Source: Labrenzia sp. 011 (GTDB taxonomy: Bacteria > Pseudomonadota > Alphaproteobacteria > Rhizobiales > Stappiaceae). Taken from it: a stretch of DNA of 60,640 nucleotides. The position numbers and the translations under genes were made by a program. Each line of letters starts with the position of its first letter. The first letter of the stretch is position 1. This document shows positions 49,888 to 60,365 of the stretch, piece after piece. A model generated the notes under the pieces. The model was not told the origin of the DNA. It saw nothing but the letters and a program-made list of their open reading frames with translations, and searched no databases. The stretch spans positions 1 to 60,640 of the forward strand of contig NZ_QCYM01000025.1 of assembly GCF_003075075.1 (NCBI RefSeq), given 5' to 3'.

Positions 49888-50121
49888 TCAGTCGGGGGCT
49901 TTTGTCTGAAGGGCGAGTGCGTGCAAGGCGCCACCCATGTTGCCTTGCAGGGCCTCATAGACCAGCTGATGCTGCTGGACGCGGCTCTTGCCCCGGAAAG
50001 CCTCGGAAACAACATTGGCCGCATAGTGGTCGCCGTCTCCAGCCAGATCACGGATCTCGACCTGAGCATCGGGCAGGGCCGTCTTGATCAGGGTTTCGAT
50101 CTCATTCGCGTTCATCGGCAT
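49888..50121 (-). CDS. bolA: BolA-family protein
   Basis: 77 residues from ATG 50121 (an ATG at 50115 is also possible; the open frame reaches 50196, inside the end of purL). MPMNANEIETLIKTALPDAQ, then DGDHYAANVVSEAFRGKSRVQQHQLVYEAL is the BolA fold with the conserved His and Arg. Works with the CGFS glutaredoxin gene downstream in iron-sulfur handling. Start lies 45 bases after the purL stop. Confidence 0.93.
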   Translation of the reverse strand: MPMNANEIETLIKTALPDAQVEIRDLAGDGDHYAANVVSEAFRGKSRVQQHQLVYEALQGNMGGALHALALQTKAPD

Positions 50122-50165
50122 CGTGCGTCCGTCCTTTTTAAGAATTTCCTGAAGGGTCTGGCCGT

Positions 50166-52364
<2,199 letters not shown>

Positions 52365-52507
52365 GTCGGTCCGGGAATCTGCGGCGCGGGCGCCTGTGCC
52401 TGTTTGCCGCCGGTTTAGCAGATCGAATCGCGGAATGGGAGAGGCTATTCACATTCGATTGTCCGGTTTCCCGGACGAAATGTCCCGGCGGACGATGTGG
52501 CGGCTTG
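52365..52507. other. purL upstream region
   Basis: About 143 bases between the MocR-like gene's stop and the purL start, both minus strand. It likely carries the purL promoter; I see no clear element or RNA structure such as a PurR box or purine riboswitch. Confidence 0.3.
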
Positions 52508-54019
52508 TCATTCGAAACTGTCGTAACACGCGCTGCTGTCTTCCATGATGTTGCGGACAATCCGCAGGCCCTCTGAAGTCTCCTCGCGGGTGAGCGGGTT
52601 GGTGATGCCGATCCGGACCCGGTGGTAGACCTTGCCCGAGCGGCCGGTCTTGAACTCGTCCTCGTCATCGACCAGCACATTGGCGCTCGCGGCGGCGGCC
52701 TTGAAGGTGCCGGAGAGCCAGGGTTCGGGCACCTTCAGCCACAGGAAGGGGGCATCGGGGGCGGTCTCAAGCTCGAAGCTGCCGAGATGCTGCCGGACGA
52801 GGGCATGGCGGGCGGCGATCTCCGTCAGGATCCTTTCGCGGAAGGTGTCGGCGGCTCCGGACAGGACCAGGCGGGCGGACAGTTCCGACAGCAGGAAGGA
52901 TATGCCGCCGGTCAGCATCTTGTGGGCGGTGTAGATCCGCTGCGCATGGGAGCGGGGACTGGAGACCCAGCCGCCGCGCACACCGGCGGTCACCGATTTG
53001 GACAGGGAGCCGACATGAAAGGTCCGCTCCGGCGCCAGAGCGGCCAGCGGGGGCAGGGTTGTCTGGCGCAGGGAGCCATAGACCTCGTCCTCGATGATCC
53101 AGAGATTGTTCTGCCGAGCGATTGCCACGATATCCCTGCGCCGGGCTTCGCCCATCAGCCCCAGTGTCGGATTGTGCATGGTCGGCATCACGAAGAGCAC
53201 CTTGGGATGCTTCTGCGCGCAGACGCGGGCCAGATCCTCGGGAATCGGCCCCTCGTCATCCCGCGCGACCTCGACCGGTCGCCGGCCCGTCAGGGCGCCG
53301 CCGCGGGAGATCGAACTGTAGGTGAGGTCCTCGAAGGCGATCTGGTCGCCGGGGGCGGTGGTTGCCGCGAGGATCGCCATGATCGCCGCCTGGGCGCCGG
53401 TTGCCGGCACGATGCTGCCTTCCTCCGGCTCCCAGCCGCTGCGCGTCAGCCATTTGCGGCCCGCCCTGCGCCAGCTTTCCGGCACATCGCGTGTGTAGCT
53501 GGCGATTTCGTGCGGATGGTCGCGGGTGATGTCCGACGTAATGCGGCCGATGATCTCCGACTGACCGATTTCGGGTGCCGAGGTGCTGTCGAAGCGGATG
53601 GCGCCGGGGGCGGGAACGGAAATCCGCGTGCCGGCGAACGCGGCATCCTTCGGAATGCTTCTGGCCTCGCGCACCCAGGAGGGCGCTTCGCTTTCCGGGG
53701 CGCGGCCGTTTCCTGCCGTCTGGACGTCCTGGCCGAGATCGGGTTTGCCGTATTCCCGAAGAGGGGCGGCATCCGTGCTTCCGAGAACGAATGTGCCGCG
53801 TCCGACTTCGCCACTGACGAGCCCCTGTTGCCGGATCATGGCGTAGGCCCTGCCGATGGTGCCGACTGTGACGCCCAGGTCATAGGCGAGATCGCGCTGC
53901 GGCGGGAGTTTGGTGCCCGCAGCCAGTGCGCCGCTGGCAATGTCTTCGGCGATCCGGTCCGCCAGACGGATGTACAGCGGGCCACGGCCTTCGGGAATCT
54001 CTGGGAGCCAATTTGTCAT
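52508..54019 (-). CDS. MocR-type regulator (GntR helix-turn-helix fused to class-I aminotransferase)
   Basis: 503 residues. N-terminal GntR winged helix: PLYIRLADRIAEDIASGAL, KLPPQRDLAYDLGVTVGTIG, then YAMIRQQGLVSGEVGRGTFV. The aminotransferase-like domain has the PLP Lys in HVGSLSKSVTAGVRGGWV, NPTLGLMGEARR and IEDEVYGSL. MocR proteins sense PLP-linked ligands. It is divergent from a DUF1127 gene, the same pair seen in E. coli as yjiR and yjiS. Its operator candidates lie in the shared region. Confidence 0.88.
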   Translation of the reverse strand: MTNWLPEIPEGRGPLYIRLADRIAEDIASGALAAGTKLPPQRDLAYDLGVTVGTIGRAYAMIRQQGLVSGEVGRGTFVLGSTDAAPLREYGKPDLGQDVQTAGNGRAPESEAPSWVREARSIPKDAAFAGTRISVPAPGAIRFDSTSAPEIGQSEIIGRITSDITRDHPHEIASYTRDVPESWRRAGRKWLTRSGWEPEEGSIVPATGAQAAIMAILAATTAPGDQIAFEDLTYSSISRGGALTGRRPVEVARDDEGPIPEDLARVCAQKHPKVLFVMPTMHNPTLGLMGEARRRDIVAIARQNNLWIIEDEVYGSLRQTTLPPLAALAPERTFHVGSLSKSVTAGVRGGWVSSPRSHAQRIYTAHKMLTGGISFLLSELSARLVLSGAADTFRERILTEIAARHALVRQHLGSFELETAPDAPFLWLKVPEPWLSGTFKAAAASANVLVDDEDEFKTGRSGKVYHRVRIGITNPLTREETSEGLRIVRNIMEDSSACYDSFE

Positions 54020-54028
54020 GGTGACAAT

Positions 54029-54081
54029 TTTGTATATTGCATCCTAAAAGGAGTCAATTCATAAGATTGCAACGATACAAT
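54029..54081. promoter_or_regulatory. Candidate MocR operator between divergent genes
   Basis: Inverted halves TTGTAT (54030-54035) with TTGCA (54037-54041), and TTGCA (54067-54071) with ATACAA (54075-54080). The arrangement TTGTAT...TTGCA / TTGCA...ATACAA lies just upstream of the MocR start. MocR proteins usually bind paired direct or inverted repeats; assignment is inference. Confidence 0.45.
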
Positions 54082-54122
54082 ACCCGTTATTGTTCTGATT
54101 GTAACCCTTGTGAGGTGCTGAA

Positions 54123-54365
54123 ATGAGTTCAATTGACACAATCGGAGGGCGGAGGATCTCCCGGGTTCCCGTCGTCCGGCCACTGCTGGTTTTTTTGCGG
54201 AAGAGGACATCGTCCTGGATGCAGGCGGCCCGCACGCGCAGGCAACTGCGGGATCTGTCCGATGCGGCGCTGGAGGATCTGGGCCTGACCGCTGAAGCCG
54301 CGCGCCGGGAAGCCGCAAGGCCTTTCTGGGACAGTCATGGTGGACGCTGGTCAGGGGGCCGATAG
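54123..54365 (+). CDS. DUF1127-domain small protein (YjiS-like)
   Basis: 80 residues. The C-terminal half carries the DUF1127 pattern ARTRRQLRDLSDAALEDLGL followed by TAEAARREAARPFW. These small Arg-rich proteins are of unclear role; some affect small-RNA turnover and phosphate or motility regulation in Alphaproteobacteria. Divergent from the MocR gene, as in E. coli yjiS-yjiR, and likely its target. Confidence 0.85.
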   Translation: MSSIDTIGGRRISRVPVVRPLLVFLRKRTSSWMQAARTRRQLRDLSDAALEDLGLTAEAARREAARPFWDSHGGRWSGGR

Positions 54366-54503
54366 GGAATGCGCGCGCCCGAAGGGCGAGGTGCATCGGA
54401 ACCGGGGCTGCCATTTGCCCGGACACGCAGCAAGATGCCGGACACGTTGGAACCCGTGCCCGGCATTTTTCTTGAAGTCGTCGCGTTTCTCGCAGGAAGA
54501 GAC

Positions 54504-55052
54504 TCAGACCGCGCCGGTGTATTCGCCGCGTGCCGGGTAGTCGTTCTTCTGCACGAAATCGAGTGCGCCAACCATTTCCTGGAAATGCGGGCGTACGAAA
54601 GGCATGGTCTGGATAGCGGAGAAATACAGGGTCCCGTCCGCCTTGACCAGGAAGACGCCGGGCTCGGAAAAGAGCGCCGGCTCCTCGATGCCGATGGATG
54701 TGGTGCCGCGGCTGGTGGAGATGAACAGACCCCAGTCCTTGGCAACTGTGAGCGGCAAACCGTAACCGAAACGCAGATCGGGATAACCGACCTTGTCGGC
54801 CATCTGCTGGGCGCGGTCCTTGTCGTCGGACGAAATTGCGATCGTCTTGACGCCCTTCTCGGCGAAATCCGGGGTCAGGCGACCCAGTTCCTTCAGATAG
54901 GTGGCGCAGATCGGGCAGTGCAGACCGCGATAGAAGACGACGAGCGTCGCGAAATCGGGACCGTCCTTGGACAGGTCGAAGGGAGCACCGGAAAGGGTGT
55001 CGAGCGTCAGGCCGGGAACCGGCTGGCGTGGAACAAGCATCTGTTTCCTCAT
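54504..55052 (-). CDS. Peroxiredoxin-like AhpC/TSA-family protein
   Basis: 182 residues. Thioredoxin-fold motif with peroxidatic C46 and a nearby C49 in VFYRGLHCPICATYLKELG, then TIAISSDDKDRAQQMADK. The pair CPIC is unlike AhpC, closer to the peroxiredoxin-like/DUF899-near family sometimes called Prx-like. Reduces peroxides or acts as thiol oxidoreductase. An ATG at 55040 is a possible start. Divergent from an AraC regulator 57 bases away, which likely controls it. Confidence 0.82.
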   Translation of the reverse strand: MRKQMLVPRQPVPGLTLDTLSGAPFDLSKDGPDFATLVVFYRGLHCPICATYLKELGRLTPDFAEKGVKTIAISSDDKDRAQQMADKVGYPDLRFGYGLPLTVAKDWGLFISTSRGTTSIGIEEPALFSEPGVFLVKADGTLYFSAIQTMPFVRPHFQEMVGALDFVQKNDYPARGEYTGAV

Positions 55053-55109
55053 TCTGCTTGAGAGCAGGGCTTCACATTACCCTGTGGGTAGGCTTAAGAT
55101 AGCGAACTA

Positions 55110-55955
55110 ATGCCGATGAAACATCCTGAAAAGATGATCTGGAGTACGGAAATGCTGGTCCCTTATCGGACATCCTTCAACGGAAAACTGGATCGGCTGT
55201 CGTCTCTCATCGACCGTCTCAGGGTGCATGTTTCCAATACCCGGACCGACGGCCCGGAAGAGGAGGCCGCCAATTTCAGGATTTACGTGACTGAAGGCCA
55301 GGCGCTTCGGCTGGTCTACAGTCCGCTGAAGAACGGCGAGGCTGCGGAGCACCCGGACAGCGCGGCAACGGCGCAGGAAACGGCCCTGGTTGCCGCGCGT
55401 ATCACGATTTCCGGTGTCGGCGGGCAGCTGGTGAATGCGCTGCCGGATTGCATCTCGGTGCCGCTGGCCGACGACCCCTATCTGACCGCGGTGGTCATGC
55501 CCCTGATCGAGGAAGTTACCCTGCCCAGATGCGGCGGCCAGGCGGCGTTTCAGCGGTTGTGCGAGGTGGTGGTCATCCGGCTGCTGCGCCACGCGATGGA
55601 GTCCGGCAAGACCGACACGGGGCTTTTGAGCGGCCTGTCACATCCGCGCATCGCTGCCGCGCTTGTCGCAATACACGAGGCGCCGGGCGATACCTGGACG
55701 CTTGAAAAGCTGGCGGAGACGGCCGGGATGTCCCGCACCCAATTCGCCGTCACCTTCAAGGAGCGCGTGGGAACGACGCCCATGGTGTATCTTTCCAACT
55801 GGCGGCTGGATATTGCCCGGGCCGAACTTGAGGCCGGACTTCAGGTCAAGTCCGTCGCGGCGCTGTGCGGTTTCACAAGTCCGGCGGCGTTTTCGCGGGC
55901 CTTTTCCCGCCGCTTCGGCTATCCGCCCAAGCAAAGACGCAGCCAGGCGGCCTGA
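55110..55955 (+). CDS. AraC-family regulator with cupin_6-type N-terminus
   Basis: 281 residues; an internal ATG at 55152 (MLVPYRTSFNGK) would leave a longer promoter region and may be the true start. N-terminal domain of cupin_6/RmlC type, RLSSLIDRLRVHVSN. The C-terminus has two helix-turn-helices: WTLEKLAETAGMSRTQFAVT and VKSVAALCGFTSPAAFSRAF. Related regulators sense small phenolics, ketones or redox. Divergent from the peroxiredoxin-like gene, its probable target. Confidence 0.87.
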   Translation: MPMKHPEKMIWSTEMLVPYRTSFNGKLDRLSSLIDRLRVHVSNTRTDGPEEEAANFRIYVTEGQALRLVYSPLKNGEAAEHPDSAATAQETALVAARITISGVGGQLVNALPDCISVPLADDPYLTAVVMPLIEEVTLPRCGGQAAFQRLCEVVVIRLLRHAMESGKTDTGLLSGLSHPRIAAALVAIHEAPGDTWTLEKLAETAGMSRTQFAVTFKERVGTTPMVYLSNWRLDIARAELEAGLQVKSVAALCGFTSPAAFSRAFSRRFGYPPKQRRSQAA

Positions 55956-55985
55956 CGCGGGGACGCACCGGTCCGCCAGCGGCCG

Positions 55986-56240
55986 TTATCCCCGGTCGTC
56001 GACCATCTGCTCCAGCGCGTAGATCTCGTCGTTGATGTCGTCCGCCTTGCGGGCGAAGAGTGCCTGGGCATCCTTCAGGCCGAGATTGTAGAAGCGCGTA
56101 CCGAGTGAGGTCGTCAGGAAGTCGATCAGCCGGTCGGCATCCATATTGCCGATTTCCACGTCCAGCTCATCGTCCAGAAAACGCTGGATCTGTGAGGCGA
56201 GGCGGGACCGCGCGTCCGTTTCGAGTTTCAGCTCGCTCAT
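55986..56240 (-). CDS. DUF2164 family protein
   Basis: 84 residues. KLETDARSRLASQIQRFLDD, ELDVEIGNMDADRLIDFLTT, GTRFYNLGLKDAQALFARKA and DDINDEIYALEQ match the DUF2164 pattern. Small, helical and soluble; function unknown. Start is 27 bases after the purQ stop on the same strand, so it probably belongs to the purine operon. Convergent with the AraC gene. Confidence 0.85.
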   Translation of the reverse strand: MSELKLETDARSRLASQIQRFLDDELDVEIGNMDADRLIDFLTTSLGTRFYNLGLKDAQALFARKADDINDEIYALEQMVDDRG

Positions 56241-56267
56241 GGCCGTCCGTCCTTCGCTCGCGCCGGA

Positions 56268-56933
56268 TCAGGCTGCCTTCAACAGGCTTTCAAACAGGGT
56301 TCTGCCGTCCAGGCCGCCATGGAGCGGTTCGACCAGGTTTTCCGGATGCGGCATCATGCCGAGGACGTTGCCCCTTGCATTGGTGACGCCGGCAATATCG
56401 TTGATCGAGCCGTTCGGATTGGTACCCTCCGCATAGCGGAAGACCACCTGACCGTTGCCCTCGACCCGTTTGAGCGTCTCCGTGTCGGCGAAATAGTTGC
56501 CGTCGTGATGCGAGACCGGGCAGCGCCAGACCTGACCCTTGCGAAATTCGGAGGAGAACCGGGTCGCGTTGTTGACCGTCTCGATCCTGACTTCCTTGCA
56601 GACATAGATCAGGCCGGCATTGCGCATCAGGGCGCCGGGCAGAAGGCCGGCTTCCGCCAGGATCTGGAAGCCGTTGCACACGCCGAAAACGGAAACACCG
56701 CTTTCCGCCTTGGCAACCAGGTCCTTGAGGATCGGTGAGCGGGCGGCAATGGCGCCGGCGCGCAGGTAGTCGCCATAGGAGAAACCGCCAGGCACCACGA
56801 CAAGGTCGACGTCCGGCAGGGTGCTCTCGGTATGCCAGACGCTTTGCGGGCGGGTGCCGGTGATCAGTTCCAGGGCCTGGAACATGTCGCGGTCGCGATT
56901 GGAGCCGGGGAAAACGATGACGGCGGATTTCAT
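56268..56933 (-). CDS. purQ: Phosphoribosylformylglycinamidine synthase subunit PurQ
   Basis: 221 residues, class-I glutamine amidotransferase. Triad region [20 protein letters not shown] holds the nucleophile Cys; [17 protein letters not shown] is the oxyanion loop, and [15 protein letters not shown] holds His-Glu. Supplies ammonia to PurL. purS and the small membrane protein lie just upstream. Confidence 0.96.
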   Translation of the reverse strand: MKSAVIVFPGSNRDRDMFQALELITGTRPQSVWHTESTLPDVDLVVVPGGFSYGDYLRAGAIAARSPILKDLVAKAESGVSVFGVCNGFQILAEAGLLPGALMRNAGLIYVCKEVRIETVNNATRFSSEFRKGQVWRCPVSHHDGNYFADTETLKRVEGNGQVVFRYAEGTNPNGSINDIAGVTNARGNVLGMMPHPENLVEPLHGGLDGRTLFESLLKAA

Positions 56934-56950
56934 TGGGCAATCCCCTGAAT

Positions 56951-57058
56951 TCAGAGCAACACTAGAACGGCGATCAGCGCCGCGAGGGCGGGAACGAGGA
57001 TGAAGACTGCCGCCTTGGCGGCCAGGAAGATGACGGCCCTGCGTGTGTCTTCATCCAT
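56951..57058 (-). CDS. PurS/PurQ-associated small membrane protein
   Basis: 35 residues, missed by length filters: an N-terminal [20 protein letters not shown], then one hydrophobic helix [15 protein letters not shown] to the end. This fits the small membrane protein that NCBI annotates as phosphoribosylformylglycinamidine synthase-associated, found between purS and purQ in rhizobia-related bacteria. ATG 57058 lies 16 bases after the purS stop, and its stop is 17 bases before purQ. Its role is unknown; anchoring the PurLQS complex at the membrane would be a guess. Confidence 0.75.
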   Translation of the reverse strand: MDEDTRRAVIFLAAKAAVFILVPALAALIAVLVLL

Positions 57059-57074
57059 GGTGAACCACCGGGAT

Positions 57075-57314
57075 TCAATCGATCTCGATAGCGTAATTCT
57101 CGATGACGGTGTTGGCGAGCAGCTTTTCGCACATCTTCGTCAGTTCGGCCCTGGCCGCATCCTTGTCGGATCCGGTCAGCTCGATATCGAAGACCTTGCC
57201 CTGCCGCACGGAACCGACACCGGCGAAGCCAAGGCCGCCAAGGGCGCCTTCAATGGCCTTTCCCTGGGGATCCAGCACACCGTTTTTCAAGGTGACGATC
57301 ACACGTGCTTTCAT
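57075..57314 (-). CDS. purS: Phosphoribosylformylglycinamidine synthase subunit PurS
   Basis: 79 residues. KARVIVTLKNGVLDPQGKAI, then GLGFAGVGSVRQGKVFDIEL is the PurS ferredoxin-like fold. Bridges PurL and PurQ. Downstream of purC by 132 bases on the same strand, separated by a strong terminator, so it may have its own promoter or read-through. Confidence 0.95.
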   Translation of the reverse strand: MKARVIVTLKNGVLDPQGKAIEGALGGLGFAGVGSVRQGKVFDIELTGSDKDAARAELTKMCEKLLANTVIENYAIEID

Positions 57315-57406
57315 GAGGTCTTGTCTCCATCAACATCCTGCAGGGCCATTGCTGGCTCCATACACCACCATGATTGGTTCTGGAAGGGAAGAAGAGGCGC
57401 GAAAGC

Positions 57407-57441
57407 GAAAACCCCCGCCAAACTTTCGTCCGGCGGGGGCT
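57407..57441 (-). terminator. Terminator between purC and purS
   Basis: On the minus strand: AGCCCCCGCC, a 12-base loop, GGCGGGGGT, then TTTT. Perfect 9-bp GC stem. It follows purC, so purS expression needs read-through or another start within the ~95 bases after it. Confidence 0.8.
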
Positions 57442-57446
57442 GTTTG

Positions 57447-58211
57447 CTACTGCACCAGTGTCGGACCGGACCCTGCCGGACGTTCGCTGGTGTTCATGAT
57501 GCCCAAGCGCTTGGCGACCTCCTGATAGGCCTCCAGCATTCCGCCCAGGTCGCGGCGGAAGCGGTCCTTGTCCATCTTGTCGTTGGTCTCGATATCCCAC
57601 AGGCGGCAGCTGTCGGGAGAAATTTCATCCGCCACGACGATGCGCATCATGTCGCCCTCGAAGAGGCGGCCGCATTCGATCTTGAAATCGACGAGGCGGA
57701 TGCCGACGCCGAGGAACAGGCCGGAGAGGAAATCATTGACGCGGATCGCCAGCGCCATGATGTCGTCCAGCTCCTGCGGAGTGGCCCAGCCGAAGGCGGT
57801 GATATGTTCTTCGGCCACCATGGGATCGTCGAGTTCGTCGTTCTTGTAGTAGAACTCGATGATGGAGCGCGGCAGCTGCGTGCCTTCTTCCAGGCCAAGG
57901 CGCTTGGAAATGGATCCGGCGGCGACGTTGCGCACGACCACTTCCAGCGGAATGATCTCGACTTCGCGGATCAGCTGTTCGCGCATGTTCATGCGACGGA
58001 TGAAGTGGGTCGGGATGCCGATGGCATTCAGCTGGTTGAAGATGAATTCGGAAATGCGGTTGTTGAGCACACCTTTGCCGTCAACAATCTCATGTTTCTT
58101 GTTATTGAAGGCTGTGGCGTCGTCCTTGAAGTGCTGGACCAGTGTTCCCGGTTCCGGACCTTCATAGAGAATCTTGCCCTTACCTTCATAAATGCGGCGG
58201 CGGCGGTTCAT
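57447..58211 (-). CDS. purC: SAICAR synthetase
   Basis: 254 residues. [59 protein letters not shown] and [20 protein letters not shown] are the PurC hallmarks. Makes SAICAR from CAIR, aspartate and ATP. First of the minus-strand purine genes and divergent from the zeta inhibitor gene. Confidence 0.97.
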   Translation of the reverse strand: MNRRRRIYEGKGKILYEGPEPGTLVQHFKDDATAFNNKKHEIVDGKGVLNNRISEFIFNQLNAIGIPTHFIRRMNMREQLIREVEIIPLEVVVRNVAAGSISKRLGLEEGTQLPRSIIEFYYKNDELDDPMVAEEHITAFGWATPQELDDIMALAIRVNDFLSGLFLGVGIRLVDFKIECGRLFEGDMMRIVVADEISPDSCRLWDIETNDKMDKDRFRRDLGGMLEAYQEVAKRLGIMNTSERPAGSGPTLVQ

Positions 58212-58524
58212 TGGCTATACCGTATCTTTTAAAAGAGAATCCTTCGGAAGGGTCCTTGCGCACCTGGTCTGATTTATGCCGGGACGTCGTTGTCACACCG
58301 GCAGGCGCCTTCTGGCGGCAATCCCTATTTTGCGGCGCGGAACTTACCCGAAGCGGGAGCAAAGTACAATCTTATGTTTTTCGTCATTTCACGAAAGAGA
58401 TTGTGCTTTCGACGCAAGGAGGCAGTATCTGCGTTGATTTGCGGCGCATGCGGGGATATGCAAGAGACCAAATCGGCCCCATATGGGGAGAAGTGCATCA
58501 GCGCAGTTCAGGAGACGATGAGTT
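58212..58524. other. Divergent region purC / zeta inhibitor
   Basis: 313 bases with promoters presumably in both directions. I see no riboswitch, PurR-like box or small gene. An ORF crossing it on the plus strand runs out of frame into the zeta gene and lacks its own signals. Confidence 0.35.
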
Positions 58525-58848
58525 ATGAGCACATTCGACAAGCGCGAACAGGGGTTCGAAAACAAATTCGCGCATGACGAGGAGCTGCGGTTCAAGGCGA
58601 CAGCACGGCGCAACAAGCTGCTGGGACTGTGGGCGGCGGAACTTCTGGGTCATGAAGGCGAAAAGGCCGAGGATTATGCGAAGGAGGTCGTTCGGGCCGA
58701 CTTCGAGGAACCGGGCGACGAGGACGTGTTCCGCAAGATCCGCGCGGATTTCGACGCCAAGAATGTCGATCAGTCCGATCACCAGATTCGCCGCACCATG
58801 GACGAACTGATGCATACGGCCATTGCCCAGGTTCAGGAAAAGGGCTGA
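58525..58848 (+). CDS. F1-ATPase inhibitor subunit zeta (DUF1476)
   Basis: 107 residues. STFDKREQGFENKFAHDEEL at the N-terminus is the inhibitory segment of the alphaproteobacterial zeta subunit first found in Paracoccus, followed by FKATARRNKLLGLWAAELLG and VRADFEEPGDEDVFRKI. It binds F1 and blocks ATP hydrolysis. AGGAG lies upstream of the ATG; a terminator follows. Confidence 0.9.
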   Translation: MSTFDKREQGFENKFAHDEELRFKATARRNKLLGLWAAELLGHEGEKAEDYAKEVVRADFEEPGDEDVFRKIRADFDAKNVDQSDHQIRRTMDELMHTAIAQVQEKG

Positions 58849-58880
58849 TCGGGTCATACCGCATCTGACGAGAAATGCTG

Positions 58881-58910
58881 AACGCCTGTCGCTTGCGGCA
58901 GGCGTTTTTT
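58881..58910 (+). terminator. Terminator after the zeta gene
   Basis: AACGCCTGTCGC-TT-GCGGCAGGCGTT followed by TTTT. Ten-base-pair stem with one G-T pair. Confidence 0.85.
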
Positions 58911-59007
58911 GCTTGCCGCCGCCGGGCGCGTACCGCTTCACGGCAACAGGGCTTGCAGCCAGGGTCTATCACCCGTTTGATGACGGATCTGACTGAGGAG
59001 GCAGCCC

Positions 59008-59799
59008 GTGAACGAACAATCCTTTCTTGCCGACAGACTGCGGTCCGGAACGCCGGTGGTTACCGGCTGGTCCGTGCTGTGCGTCCCGATGATTGCCGAA
59101 ATGATGGCGCGTGGCGGCTATGAGGCGGTGACGATAGACATGCAGCATGGCATGTACGACTTTGCCTCGGCCTGCGATGCCCTGGCCGGCATCGCCCTTG
59201 GCGGCGCGCACCGCATCGCCCGTATTCCCATCGGCGACAATGCACTGGCCGGCCGTCTGGCCGACATGGGGGCGGAATGTCTGATCGCGCCGATGATCAA
59301 TTCGCGGGAAGACGCTTCAGCCTTTGCCAGAGCCGTCAAGTATCCGCCGGAAGGGGACCGTAGCTGGTCGCCGTTCCGCGCGGCGATGCTCAGCGGCCAG
59401 AGCATCGAACAGTATCGAAAGGGAGCCAATTCCCAGACGCTCTCCCTGGCGATGATCGAAACCCGCGAAGCCATCGACGCGCTGGAGGATATCCTTTCGG
59501 TTCCCGAGCTGGACGGGGTGTTCGTGGGACCGAGCGATCTGTCGATTTCACTGTCGGACGGTGCACAGCTCGATCCCGACGGCGCGGCGACAGCTAAGGT
59601 CTGCGCCGCGATCGCGGAGAAGGCGGTGAAGGCCGGCAAGCTGGCCGGTATCTTCTGTCTAAACGCCGACAAGGTGCGGGAAGCCGTGCAGCAGGGCTTT
59701 TGCCTGATATCGCACGGCATCGACCGTTCCTTCGTCGGCGATTCCATCGACAGGGCCCGGCGCGAGGTGGACGAGATCATCCCGGCCCGGCGGAGCTGA
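59008..59799 (+). CDS. HpcH/HpaI aldolase family protein
   Basis: 263 residues from GTG 59008 with AGGAGG upstream. VTGWSVLCVPMIAEMMARGG, DMQHG, CLIAPMINSRED, MIETREAIDALEDIL (metal-binding Glu) and VFVGPSDLSISL (metal-binding Asp) fit class-II metal-dependent aldolases cleaving 2-keto-3-deoxy or hydroxy-acids to pyruvate. Substrate unknown. Downstream is a convergent hydrolase gene. Confidence 0.88.
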   Translation: MNEQSFLADRLRSGTPVVTGWSVLCVPMIAEMMARGGYEAVTIDMQHGMYDFASACDALAGIALGGAHRIARIPIGDNALAGRLADMGAECLIAPMINSREDASAFARAVKYPPEGDRSWSPFRAAMLSGQSIEQYRKGANSQTLSLAMIETREAIDALEDILSVPELDGVFVGPSDLSISLSDGAQLDPDGAATAKVCAAIAEKAVKAGKLAGIFCLNADKVREAVQQGFCLISHGIDRSFVGDSIDRARREVDEIIPARRS

Positions 59800-59810
59800 G
59801 CAGGGACCGG

Positions 59811-60365
59811 TCAGCCGAGCCGCTTCATGAAATGGGCGAAGGACATCATGCCTTCGGGCCAGGGACCGTGGCCGCTTTCCAAGTTGATGTGACCGGCCTG
59901 ACCGGCATCCTGGACCGTGGCGCCCCAGGCCCTGGCGAATTCCTGTGCCCGGTCATAGTCGCAATAGGGGTCGTCTCGGCTGGCAACCAGATGGGACTGG
60001 AAGGGCAGGGGCACGCACGGTACCGGACGGAAATCGCCACCGTCGAACTCCTTCACCAGTCCCTCCCGGTCCCAGTCCGAAGGCGCGACCAGATAGGCGC
60101 CCCTGATCCTGTCTTTCAGGGCATGGGCACCATGGGCGACGAGAATGCAGCCGAGGGAATGGGCGACGAGCACCACGGGCCTTTCGCAAGCCTCCACCTC
60201 GGCGGTCAGGGTGTCCAGCCAGATCTTCCTGACGGGCTTTTGCAGCTCCGCCTGCTTGACGACGCGCGCGGTCGGCATCTTGTCGCGCCAGCGCAGCATC
60301 CAGTGGCCGGGCAGCATCCTGCCGTAGCCGGGGATCAGCAGAATGTCGGTCTCGGAAATCTTCAC
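59811..60365 (-). CDS. RBBP9/YdeN-family alpha/beta hydrolase
   Basis: 184 residues from GTG 60365 with a weak ribosome site. Nucleophile in VVLVAHSLGCILVAHGA, Asp in SHLVASRDDPYCDYDRA and His in AGHINLESGHGPWPEG. Family of small serine hydrolases with unknown natural substrates. Ten bases from the aldolase stop. Base composition of the gene is normal, unlike the AT-rich DNA just beyond it. Confidence 0.85.
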   Translation of the reverse strand: MKISETDILLIPGYGRMLPGHWMLRWRDKMPTARVVKQAELQKPVRKIWLDTLTAEVEACERPVVLVAHSLGCILVAHGAHALKDRIRGAYLVAPSDWDREGLVKEFDGGDFRPVPCVPLPFQSHLVASRDDPYCDYDRAQEFARAWGATVQDAGQAGHINLESGHGPWPEGMMSFAHFMKRLG

